The position numbers and the translations under genes are program-made. Source: Bacillota bacterium (GTDB taxonomy: Bacteria > Chloroflexota > Dormibacteria > Dormibacterales > Dormibacteraceae). From it: a stretch of DNA of 37,587 nt. This document shows, piece after piece, positions 27,168 through 36,085 of this stretch (the first letter of the stretch is position 1; each line of letters starts with the position of its first letter). The notes under the pieces are model-generated. The model worked only from the letters and a program-made list of their open reading frames with translations, searched no databases and was not told the origin of the DNA. The DNA lies in assembly GCA_021323605.1 (NCBI GenBank), contig JAJPKS010000078.1:1-37587 (forward strand), read 5' to 3'.

Positions 27168-28673
27168 TCAGCGCTCGATGTCGGCGGTGGCCGGCCGGAG
27201 GTACAGGACGCCGGCCCGGCCCAGGTCGCGGCGTACGGGGAAGTGACGTCCGAGCCAGGCCCGAAAGCCGGGCAGGCGGTCGAGCCGTCCGGTGGCCAGG
27301 AGCACGGCGTGGACGTGGTCGCGCTGGATGATGGCCTCGACCCGGCCGGCGGTGAGGTCTCCGGACAGGACCCGGACCTCGGAGGTGTCGACCAGCTGGG
27401 GCGGGGTGTTCCGGCCGGCGAGGGCGGCGGCGAACTGGTCGTCGGTGACCACCGGCTGGTCGGGTGTGGTCGCCGACCGGAGCGCCGCCACCGCCGCCGC
27501 CCGCGTTGCCGGCGGCTGCTGCAGCGACCGGACGTAGAGGAACGAGCCGGTCCAGGCGACCACCGCGACCAGGGCCAGGCCGCCGGCGGCGAGGCGACGA
27601 GCCGGGATCGTCTCCAGGGTCGGCGCCAGCCCGCCCGCCAGCAGGGCCAGGGGCGCGGTCAGCACCACCACGTGGTGCGGCCAGAGCGGCCGGTGCAGGG
27701 CGAGGAGCAGCGCCGCCGCCGCTGCCCAGGAGGCGCCGGCGGCGGCCAGCAGCGGTGCGCGCCGGGCCGAGCCGGCGAGCCCGGCCAGGCCGAGTGCCAG
27801 CAGGGGGAGTTCCCGGAGCACGTCGGCGGGGGTGAGGCCTCCGACGGTCAGGGCCTGGGCGCCGAGGTGGAGGCCCACCGCCTGCTGCCAGAGCGGTTCC
27901 CAGGCCCCGGCGTAAGGGGCCAGGACCGCGGCCGTCGTCAGCAGCCCGCCGGCCGTGGCCGTGCCCAGGTCGCGGAGTGAGTGACGTGGCGGGTCCCACG
28001 TCGGGCGGCGGCCGCCCGCCGGCGCGGCGAGCATCACCACCACCGCGGGCAGGGCGGCCACGGCCAGCAGCTTGGTGAGCACGGCCAGGGCGAGCAGGGC
28101 GCCGGCGAGCAGGGCCAGCGACGCCGGCGGAGGGACCCATCGCCCGGCCTCGGGCCTCTCCCCGGCCCAGAGGAGACGGGGGCGGTTGCGGGCGGCGCGG
28201 GACAGGGCGGCCGCCGCCAGCGCGGCCAGGGCCAGGTCGACGCTCGGGCCATCGGCCTGGAGGGTCACCGACTGACGGAAGAACAGCGGATCGGCGGCCA
28301 GCACCGCCATGGCCAGCAGGCCGGCGCGCCGGCTGACGAGCAGCGTCGCGGTCGGATAGACTGCCACGAGCCCGACCGCGGCCAGGGCGAGAACGGCCGC
28401 ACGCTCCGCGGTCAGCGCATCCCCGGCCAGCAGGTGGACCGGGGCCAGGAGCTCGAGGAAGGCCGGAGGCTGCGAACTGTAGATGGAGGTGAACAGGGGA
28501 TGCCCGGCGGCCAGCGCTCGCAGCGACTGCCAGTACACCCCCTCGTCGTAGTCGACCTGACCGCCGGCGAGCAGGGGCGCGCGCAGGGCCAGCCCGATCC
28601 CCAGGATGGCGAGCACGGCCACGGCTGTGGCGCCGGCCGAGGGCCGATCCGCCCGGCGCGCCTCCGCCCGCAT
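27168..28673 (-). CDS. Integral membrane glycosyltransferase, GT39/ArnT-PMT-like
   Basis: LALRAPLLAGGQVDYDEGVYWQSLRALAAGHPLFTSIYSSQPPAFLELLAPVHLLAG, an acidic motif in the first loop and many TM segments. Confidence 0.82.
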   Translation of the reverse strand: MRAEARRADRPSAGATAVAVLAILGIGLALRAPLLAGGQVDYDEGVYWQSLRALAAGHPLFTSIYSSQPPAFLELLAPVHLLAGDALTAERAAVLALAAVGLVAVYPTATLLVSRRAGLLAMAVLAADPLFFRQSVTLQADGPSVDLALAALAAAALSRAARNRPRLLWAGERPEAGRWVPPPASLALLAGALLALAVLTKLLAVAALPAVVVMLAAPAGGRRPTWDPPRHSLRDLGTATAGGLLTTAAVLAPYAGAWEPLWQQAVGLHLGAQALTVGGLTPADVLRELPLLALGLAGLAGSARRAPLLAAAGASWAAAAALLLALHRPLWPHHVVVLTAPLALLAGGLAPTLETIPARRLAAGGLALVAVVAWTGSFLYVRSLQQPPATRAAAVAALRSATTPDQPVVTDDQFAAALAGRNTPPQLVDTSEVRVLSGDLTAGRVEAIIQRDHVHAVLLATGRLDRLPGFRAWLGRHFPVRRDLGRAGVLYLRPATADIER

Positions 28674-28709
28674 GGCCGATCACGGTATCAGAGGTCGGCG
28701 GGCGGGTCG

Positions 28710-30089
28710 GTGCGCCGCTGGACGCTGCTGCTCCTCTCCCTGATCGTGGTCGTCGCCTGCGGCGGGGGACGAACGCAGGGCGCCCCCTCCGCCGCCCCGC
28801 CCCGGGCCTGCGCCGCGCCCGCCGGCGCGCTCGGCCCCTCCGTCGACGACTGGACCACGTATCACCGCTCGGGCGATCGGGACGGCGTGGACGTGGGCTC
28901 GCCGTCCGCCGGGGCGCTCTCGCGACGCTGGCAGGTCGCGCTGGACGGCGCCGTCTTCGCCCAGCCCCTCGTCTACCGGGGTCTGGTGGTGACGGCCACC
29001 GAGCACAACACCGTGTACGCGCTGGATGCGGCCAGCGGGTGTCTGGCCTGGAAGAGGAGCCTCGGCCCCTCGTTCGACGCGAGCCACCTGAACTGCGGCA
29101 ACATCCCCGAGCTCGGCGTCACCTCCACTCCGGTGATCGACCCCTCGAACGGGACGCTGTTCGTGGTCTCGTATCAGCCGCCGGGGCGTTTCCAGATGGT
29201 GGCCCTGAACGCGGCCGACGGCGCCGTCCGCTGGCGCTACCCGATCGACCTGCCCGGGAGCGATCCCCTCTACCAGCTCAACCGTCCGGCCCTGGCCCTG
29301 GACGCCGGCCGCGTCTACGCTTCGTTCGGGGGCCGGGCGGGCGACTGCGGCAACTACCACGGGTGGGTGGTGGGGGTGCCGGAGAGCGGGTCGGGCCCGC
29401 AGGTCTTGTTCCAGGCCTCGCCTCAGCGCGGGGGCGCCATCTGGGCCCCCAGCGGGCCGATCGTCCTCCCCGACGGTGACCTGCTGACCGCCACCAGCAA
29501 CACCGACGAACGGCACACGTTCGATGGCAGCGACGCCGTGGTGCGGCTCTCCCCCTCGTTGCAGCGGCTGGACCTCTTCGCGCCCTCGAACTGGGTCCAG
29601 CTGAACGACATGGACCTGGACCTGGGGAGCGTGAACCCCACCCCGGTGGAGGGCGACCGGGTGTTCCAGGTGGGCAAGGAGGGGATCGGATACCTGCTCG
29701 ACCTGAAGCACCTGGGCGGCGTCGGCGGCCAGCTGTTCAGCGCCCCGCTGGGCGGGTGCTACGCCATCGGCGCCACCGCCTACCTGGCGCCCTACGTCTA
29801 CGTCCCCTGCGATCACGGGGTGAAGGCGGTGGAGATCCAGGGCTCGCGCTTCCGGGTGGCCTGGCAGGGGCCGGACTTCCGTGCCGGCTCGCCGGTCGTG
29901 GCCGGGGGCCTCGTGTGGGACATCGACTTCGAGGGTGGCGAGCTGTGGGCCCTGAACGCCAGGACCGGCGCCGTCGAGCACGAGGTCCGGATCGGCACCG
30001 CCGAGCACTTCGTCGCGCCCAGCGCCAGCGCGGGGCGGCTCTACCTGCCCGTGGGCACCCGGCTGATGGCGTTCTCCTTCGCCCCCTGA
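28710..30089 (+). CDS. PQQ-binding-like beta-propeller repeat lipoprotein
   Basis: Signal RRWTLLLLSLIVVVACGGG (lipobox-like). Repeats such as VVTATEHNTVYALDAASGCLAWKRSLG, RFQMVALNAADGAVRWRYPID and GELWALNARTGAVEHEVRIG. GTG start at 28710. Confidence 0.85.
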   Translation: MRRWTLLLLSLIVVVACGGGRTQGAPSAAPPRACAAPAGALGPSVDDWTTYHRSGDRDGVDVGSPSAGALSRRWQVALDGAVFAQPLVYRGLVVTATEHNTVYALDAASGCLAWKRSLGPSFDASHLNCGNIPELGVTSTPVIDPSNGTLFVVSYQPPGRFQMVALNAADGAVRWRYPIDLPGSDPLYQLNRPALALDAGRVYASFGGRAGDCGNYHGWVVGVPESGSGPQVLFQASPQRGGAIWAPSGPIVLPDGDLLTATSNTDERHTFDGSDAVVRLSPSLQRLDLFAPSNWVQLNDMDLDLGSVNPTPVEGDRVFQVGKEGIGYLLDLKHLGGVGGQLFSAPLGGCYAIGATAYLAPYVYVPCDHGVKAVEIQGSRFRVAWQGPDFRAGSPVVAGGLVWDIDFEGGELWALNARTGAVEHEVRIGTAEHFVAPSASAGRLYLPVGTRLMAFSFAP

Positions 30090-30135
30090 GCCACGTTCGG
30101 AGGTCGGAGGCAGCCGCTCCCCGGCGGGCGCCGGC

Positions 30136-31386
30136 TCAGAGGACGGATCCGACCAGGCGCCGCGGCTCCGGCTCGGCCGCGGGCACCGACCGCAGCAGGC
30201 CGACCGTGCTCGCCACCAGGAGGGCGTTGCGGGCCGCGATCAGGGCCAGGAAGGGCTCGGGATAGGCGGGGGCCCCGGTCCCGTGCAGCGACGACAGCTC
30301 GTAGCCGAAGGGGAAGACGGCCGTGGTCAGCGCGCAGACCCCCAGCCACCGCCGGCGGTGGCCGCGTTCGAGGAAGGCGACGAGGGGAAGCGCCCAGATC
30401 AGGTACTGGGGGCTCAGCACCCGGCTCGTGCAGATGACGACGAGCAGGGAGAGGACCAGGGCGGGGCCGAAGCCGATTCGTCCCCGGGCTTGCCGCCAGT
30501 AGGTCGAAAGGCAGCCGGCGGCCAGGGCCAGCAGGGAGAGGGCGCTCAGGGGGCCGGCGAGGGTGCCCACCAGGTTGTAAGAGTGGAAGGAGTGGTCGGG
30601 CCGCACGGAGAAGCCGATCAGCCCGCTGAGCCACAGGAGGCTGGCGGGCACGGACTCGACCTGGAGGGGTCGTGCCCGCTCGTAGAGGATGGGGTCGAGC
30701 CAGCTTCCCGGGGCCAGCAACCAGGCGACGGCGAAGCCGGCGGCGACCGCGCCGGCGTAGAGCGCCACTCCCCCCACCAGCGCCCGTGGAGGCCGTGATC
30801 GGATGGGACCGCCCAGGCACCGCCGGTGCTCGATCACGACCACGGGCAGGAGGAACAGCGGGTACAGCTTCAGCAGGGTGCCGGCCGCGAGCAGGGTGTA
30901 GGCGAGCACGAAGCGACGGTCCCTGACCGCCCACCAGGCCCCGGCCACCACCGCGGCGGGGACCAGGTCGAACCGGCCCAGCACGGTGCCGAAGCCGCCG
31001 AGCGCGAGGTAGACGCCGCAGGTCTCGGCGACGCGCGGCGCCTCCCGGCGCGCGACCGCCAGCAGGCCGACGATCAGGAGCAACAGCATCCACAGCCCGT
31101 AGACGGTGACGTCGTCGGGGAGCGGGGGGAGCAGGGTCAGGCTGAAGGGGAGGAGGGAGAGGATGGGGTACTCGGCCGGGAGCGAGTGGAAGGCATGGGG
31201 GCCCAGCCAGAACGCGCGCGCGTAGCGACGGTAGAGGTCGACGTCGCCGTGGCCCCAGGGGGAGTGCAGGTAGAAAACCAGCGAGCCCAGCAGGGTCGCC
31301 ACCACCACGGCGAGGACGGTCCAGGTCCGCCCGGGGAGGGAGAATGGCTTCGCGGTCATTGGCGGATGATGCCCGTTCATGGTCAC
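30136..31386 (-). CDS. Integral membrane polyprenol-phosphate-mannosyltransferase-like protein (GT87/DUF2029)
   Basis: DVDLYRRYARAFWLGPHAFHSLPAEYPILSLLPF, GRFDLVPAAVVAGAWWAV, KLYPLFLLPVVVIEHRR, LSPQYLIWALPLVAFL. Confidence 0.85.
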   Translation of the reverse strand: MTMNGHHPPMTAKPFSLPGRTWTVLAVVVATLLGSLVFYLHSPWGHGDVDLYRRYARAFWLGPHAFHSLPAEYPILSLLPFSLTLLPPLPDDVTVYGLWMLLLLIVGLLAVARREAPRVAETCGVYLALGGFGTVLGRFDLVPAAVVAGAWWAVRDRRFVLAYTLLAAGTLLKLYPLFLLPVVVIEHRRCLGGPIRSRPPRALVGGVALYAGAVAAGFAVAWLLAPGSWLDPILYERARPLQVESVPASLLWLSGLIGFSVRPDHSFHSYNLVGTLAGPLSALSLLALAAGCLSTYWRQARGRIGFGPALVLSLLVVICTSRVLSPQYLIWALPLVAFLERGHRRRWLGVCALTTAVFPFGYELSSLHGTGAPAYPEPFLALIAARNALLVASTVGLLRSVPAAEPEPRRLVGSVL

Positions 31387-31539
31387 GACGCACCTGACGG
31401 GGAACTGAAACGTCCCAGGGGCGGGGGGCCGGCCGGACCCCGAATGTCCTCGTTCGCGGCCCCGCGAGGTGTCCCGGGGACGCGGACGGACCCGGCGATC
31501 GGCTTCCGGGGGCCCGGCCGTCCCGGCGCCCTCGGCGGC

Positions 31540-32271
<732 letters not shown>

Positions 32272-32303
32272 GGTCACTCCTCGTTCCGACCCGACGCCGG
32301 TCA

Positions 32304-33056
32304 CTACCCCAGCTCCACCACCTGGCCGGAGTCGAGGAACAGGATGTCCTCGGCCACGTTGACGACACGGTCGCCGAGCCGTTCCAGGTCGTGGGCGACG
32401 TCGATCAGGGTCACGGCGCGGAGCGCGCCCTCCGGATCCCCGGTTCCGGCCAGCTCCGCGACCAGGGCGTCGAAGACCCGACGGTGGAGGCGGTCGATCT
32501 CGTCGTCCCTGGCCGCCACCTCTCGGGCGCGGGCGGCGTCCTCTTCGATCAGCGCGTCCAGGATGTCGCGAACCTGCTGGCTGGCAAGCTCGCCCATCAG
32601 CCCGAACTCGGGCCGGAGCGGTCCCTGCTGGAGCCCGGCCAGGGTGGAGGTCTGGCGGGCGATGTGGACCAGGTAGTCGCCCATCCGCTCCAGCTCGATG
32701 GCGACGTACTCCATCGCCATCAACGAGCGCAGGGCCCGGGCCTCCGGCCGCCGGGTGGCGACGACGGACACCACCTGCTCGCGGATCTCCCGGAACAGCT
32801 CGTTGAGCACCGGGTCGTTCATTCGCACGCGGTCGGCGCCCTGGCGATCGAAGGTGCGTAGGGCGGCCAGGGCGTCGTCGATCTGGGACTCGACCAGCCC
32901 CGCCAGCCTCAGGACCGATTCGCGCAGCCGGTGCAGGTCGCGATCGAGGGCGTCATCGAGCACCTGGACGGGCCGCTGGGATGCCGGGCCGGCGATTCCT
33001 CCGGTTGCCACCGAACCCGACGATAGACCACCTGGGTTAACCGGCGACGAAGGCAT
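32304..33056 (-). CDS. phoU: Phosphate uptake/signalling regulator PhoU
   Basis: LRESVLRLAGLVESQIDDALAALRTFD, MEYVAIELERMGDYLVHIARQ, VTLIDVAHDLERLGDRVVNVAEDILFLDSGQVVELG. Confidence 0.93.
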   Translation of the reverse strand: MPSSPVNPGGLSSGSVATGGIAGPASQRPVQVLDDALDRDLHRLRESVLRLAGLVESQIDDALAALRTFDRQGADRVRMNDPVLNELFREIREQVVSVVATRRPEARALRSLMAMEYVAIELERMGDYLVHIARQTSTLAGLQQGPLRPEFGLMGELASQQVRDILDALIEEDAARAREVAARDDEIDRLHRRVFDALVAELAGTGDPEGALRAVTLIDVAHDLERLGDRVVNVAEDILFLDSGQVVELG

Positions 33057-33058
33057 GG

Positions 33059-34129
33059 TTAAGCCGGGTCCTCCGTCGGCGGCGCGCAGGGGACGGCCAG
33101 GCCGAAGATCTGGCCACCGTCCCGGGCGGCCTCGGTCCAGACACGACCGCCCTGGGCGAGGACGAGGTGCTTGGTGATGGCGAGGCCGAGGCCAGATCCG
33201 GAGCCGCCGCGGGACCGGGCCGGGTCCACCTTGTAGAAGCGCTCGAAGACCCGCGGCCAGTGCTCGGGTGAGATCCCGGGTCCGTGGTCGCGCACCGTGA
33301 TCCGGAGTTCGCCGGCCTCCGCCCTGGCCCGCACCTCGATCGGGGAGCCCGGGGGAGAGAACTTGGCCGCGTTGTCCAGCAGGTTGTCCAGCGCCTGGGC
33401 CAGCTTGCTGCGGTCGGCGGCCGCTTCCAGCCCCTTCGGGATGTCCAGCTCCAGGGGGCGGTCGAGCCGGAGCCGCGCCGTGGCCTCGTCGACCAGCTCC
33501 CGGACGTCGAAGCGGGTGCGCGCGACCGCCATGCGGCCGGCCTCGATCTCCGCCAGCTGGCGCAGGTTGGCGACGATGTTGGCGAGGTGGTCGGTCTCCT
33601 TCAGGGCGCGGGCGGCGAAGCGCTTGCGGTCCCCGCTGGGCGGGTCGTCGAGGAGGCTCTCTGCGGTCAGGCGCAGGGAGGTGAGCGGCGTGCGCAGCTC
33701 GTGGGAGAGGTTGGCCACGAACTCCTGCCGGACCGTCTCCAGCCGGCGCAGCTCGGTGACGTCGGTCAGGAACATGAGCGTGTCGCCCGGGCTGGGACCG
33801 GGGACCAGCTTGACCTGCACGCTGCGCTGGCAGTGGGTCAGCCGGAGCTCGGCCTCGGGTTGACCGGCGCGGAGCGCTTCCGCCAGCCGGCCCTCGCGGG
33901 TGGCCTCGAGCAGGCCCAAGGGCAACTGCTCCGGCTCCAGGCGGAAGAACCGGCGCGCGGCCTGGTTGGCGGCGATCACCCGGCGATCGCGGTCGAGCAG
34001 CAGGGCGACGATCGGCGCCTCCTCCAGGACGTCCTCGAAGGGCCGGGGAGGGTCGGGAGGCTGGATCCCCTCCTCCCAGAGCCGGCGGCGCCACCGATCC
34101 CAGATCACGGCCGCGAGTATAGGAGGCAT
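33059..34129 (-). CDS. PAS-domain sensor histidine kinase (PhoR/SenX3-like), no evident TM segment
   Basis: ALLLDRDRRVIAANQAARRFF (PAS), FVANLSHELRTPLTSLRLTAESLLDD (H box), LDNLLDNAAKFSPPG (N box), GSGSGLGLAITKHLV (G box). Start placed at MPPIL; could be longer. Confidence 0.9.
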   Translation of the reverse strand: MPPILAAVIWDRWRRRLWEEGIQPPDPPRPFEDVLEEAPIVALLLDRDRRVIAANQAARRFFRLEPEQLPLGLLEATREGRLAEALRAGQPEAELRLTHCQRSVQVKLVPGPSPGDTLMFLTDVTELRRLETVRQEFVANLSHELRTPLTSLRLTAESLLDDPPSGDRKRFAARALKETDHLANIVANLRQLAEIEAGRMAVARTRFDVRELVDEATARLRLDRPLELDIPKGLEAAADRSKLAQALDNLLDNAAKFSPPGSPIEVRARAEAGELRITVRDHGPGISPEHWPRVFERFYKVDPARSRGGSGSGLGLAITKHLVLAQGGRVWTEAARDGGQIFGLAVPCAPPTEDPA

Positions 34130-34321
34130 CGGCGCGCTCCGCCTCGGGTCCGGTGTGATCGAGCCGGCGGAGGTCGACGCCGCCGCGCCGCTCGAGCCGC
34201 CGGCGGCCCCCGCCGTGGTCCCGGCGCCCCCTCCTCCGCCCGTTGCCGGCCGGGCCGGGGTGGGCCGTGCGGTGCGGAGCGTCCTCACCTCTCCGACCGC
34301 GCCGGCCGGCGCCGCGCGTTA

Positions 34322-34336
34322 CTGACCGTTGGTCAG
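34322..34336. promoter_or_regulatory. TetR-family-like operator palindrome
   Basis: CTGACC-gtt-GGTCAG perfect inverted repeat, upstream of a TAGGCT -10-like box at 34358-34363. Confidence 0.45.
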
Positions 34337-34369
34337 CAGCCGGGGACGGGTTTGCGGTAGGCTTCCTGA

Positions 34370-34485
34370 GCGGAGGGTCCGAGCTCCTTCCGGAGTGACT
34401 CCGGGAGAGCCGTTGTCGCTGATCGAGACCACCACCTCTTTCTCTCCCGTCCTGCCGGGGCGTCATCTGGCGCCCCGGCCTTTTT
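34370..34485 (+). ncRNA. Candidate structured leader RNA or small RNA upstream of uppP
   Basis: Hairpin CCGGAG-tga-CTCCGG (34390-34404); alternative pairing CGGGAGAG (34402-34409) with CTCTCCCG (34442-34449); ends in an intrinsic terminator. Transcription start inferred only. Confidence 0.4.
34454..34485 (+). terminator. Intrinsic terminator
   Basis: GCCGGGGCG-tcatctgg-CGCCCCGGC-c-TTTTT: 9-bp perfect GC stem followed by a T-tract. Confidence 0.8.
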
Positions 34486-34571
34486 CATCCCCGCCCCCTT
34501 CCGCTCCTCTCGCCTCCCCGGACCCGTGACGGGCGCGCCGGCGGGTTCGTTTCTGCTTTCCTATCGGGGAC

Positions 34572-35435
34572 GTGAACACCTGGCAGGCGCTCTTCATCGG
34601 TGTGCTCCAGGGTGCGACCGAACTCTTCCCGGTGTCCTCCCTCGGCCACGCCGTGCTCGTCCCCGGGCTGCTGCGCTGGGGCTACCGGCAGTCGGACCCG
34701 GCCTTCGTGCCCTTCCTCACCCTGCTCCACCTCGGGACGGCGGGAGCGCTGCTGCTCCTCTACCGGCGGGAGTGGGTCACGATCGTCTCCGCCTTCGTCC
34801 GCGGCTTCCTGCGCGGGCGTTTCGAGGGCGCCGACGAGCGGCTGGCGCTCATGCTGGTGCTGGCCACCGTCCCGGGCGGGCTCGTGGGCTTCGTGCTCGA
34901 GAAGGCGCTCAAGGGGCTGTTCGCCAGCCCGCGGGTGGCGGCCGGCGCGCTGATCGTCAACGGGGTGATCCTGCTCGGAGCCGAGTGGCTTCGCCGGCGG
35001 TCGGAGCGCGGAGAGGTGGGCCGTGCGGAGCAGGAGGCCGAGTTCAAGCCCATGTCGGAGATCACCGCCGGGGCGGCGCTGGTGGTGGGCGTGGCCCAGG
35101 CCATGGCCCTGATCCCCGGCATCTCGCGCTCGGGGGTGACCATGGCCGGGGGCCTGGTGGCGGGGCTCCGCCACCGGGACGCGGCCGAGTTCAGCTTCCT
35201 GATGGCCACCCCCATCATCGGGGCGGCGGGACTGCTGGAGGTCCCGAAGCTCTTCCAGGACCGTTCGCCGTCGGCGCCCGGGCTGCCCGTGGATCTCGCC
35301 GCGGCCGTCCTGGCGGGGGTCGCCGCCTACCTCAGCGCCCGGTTCCTGGTCCGGTACTTCCGCTCCGGCCGGCTCGACCCCTACGGCTGGTACTGCGCGG
35401 CGCTGGGCGCCTTTGCCCTCGGCTTCCTGCGCTGA
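34572..35435 (+). CDS. uppP: Undecaprenyl-diphosphatase
   Basis: MNTWQALFIGVLQGATELFPVSSLGHAVLVPGLL and ALIPGISRSGVTMAGGL signature motifs; multi-TM. Confidence 0.95.
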   Translation: MNTWQALFIGVLQGATELFPVSSLGHAVLVPGLLRWGYRQSDPAFVPFLTLLHLGTAGALLLLYRREWVTIVSAFVRGFLRGRFEGADERLALMLVLATVPGGLVGFVLEKALKGLFASPRVAAGALIVNGVILLGAEWLRRRSERGEVGRAEQEAEFKPMSEITAGAALVVGVAQAMALIPGISRSGVTMAGGLVAGLRHRDAAEFSFLMATPIIGAAGLLEVPKLFQDRSPSAPGLPVDLAAAVLAGVAAYLSARFLVRYFRSGRLDPYGWYCAALGAFALGFLR

Positions 35436-35653
35436 GGGGAGATCGGCGGCGTCCCCGGGCCGGGCGCCGGCCGGACCGGCCAGGCCCCGGGTCCACGACC
35501 ACGGCCCCTCGGTCGTGAGCGGCATGGGACGAGGTCCGTCCCCGGCTGGGGCGGGAGGCGTGGTTGCGCCACCGCCCCGTGGACGCCGTCTTCAGCCCGG
35601 GCGACCCCGGGGGCGGGTCGCACACCGGCGCGACCCGCCCCCCGCGAGCGGGT

Positions 35654-36085
35654 TCACCCCCCGGGCGCCGGGCCGAGACCGAGCTGCTCGAGCATCAGCA
35701 GCCGGTCGAACATCAGGTTGAAGGAGACGTGCTTGCCATCGTGGAAGCGGAGCACCTGGATGTAGTCCAGCGTGACCGGGCGGCCGGTGGGTGGGACGTC
35801 GCCCGTCGGGCCGTGGAGGACGCCCTCGTGCGTCCCGGTGAACGTGCCCTCCTCGACGGCGACGTCGTCGTCGATGTGGAGGCCGTGGACCTCGACGTGC
35901 GCGTCGGGGAAAGCGCCGATCCAGTTGCCGTAGAACTCGAGGCAGGCCGCCTTTCCCTGGCCGCCCATCCCGCCCGGCGCCCGGAAGACGACATCGTCCG
36001 CGAGCACCTCGGCGAACCCGGCCATGTCGTGGGCGTTGAAGGTCTGCGTCCCCTTCTCGAAGGCCTCGCGTGTGGTCATCGCCAT
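35654..36085 (-). CDS. SnoaL-like polyketide cyclase / NTF2-fold ester cyclase family
   Basis: TREAFEKGTQTFNAHDMAGFAEVLADDVVFRAPGG...FYGNWIGAFPDAHVEVHGLHIDDDVAVEEGTFTGTHEGVLHGP...PTGRPVTLDYIQVLRFHDGKHVSFNLMFDRLLMLEQLGL. Confidence 0.85.
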   Translation of the reverse strand: MAMTTREAFEKGTQTFNAHDMAGFAEVLADDVVFRAPGGMGGQGKAACLEFYGNWIGAFPDAHVEVHGLHIDDDVAVEEGTFTGTHEGVLHGPTGDVPPTGRPVTLDYIQVLRFHDGKHVSFNLMFDRLLMLEQLGLGPAPGG

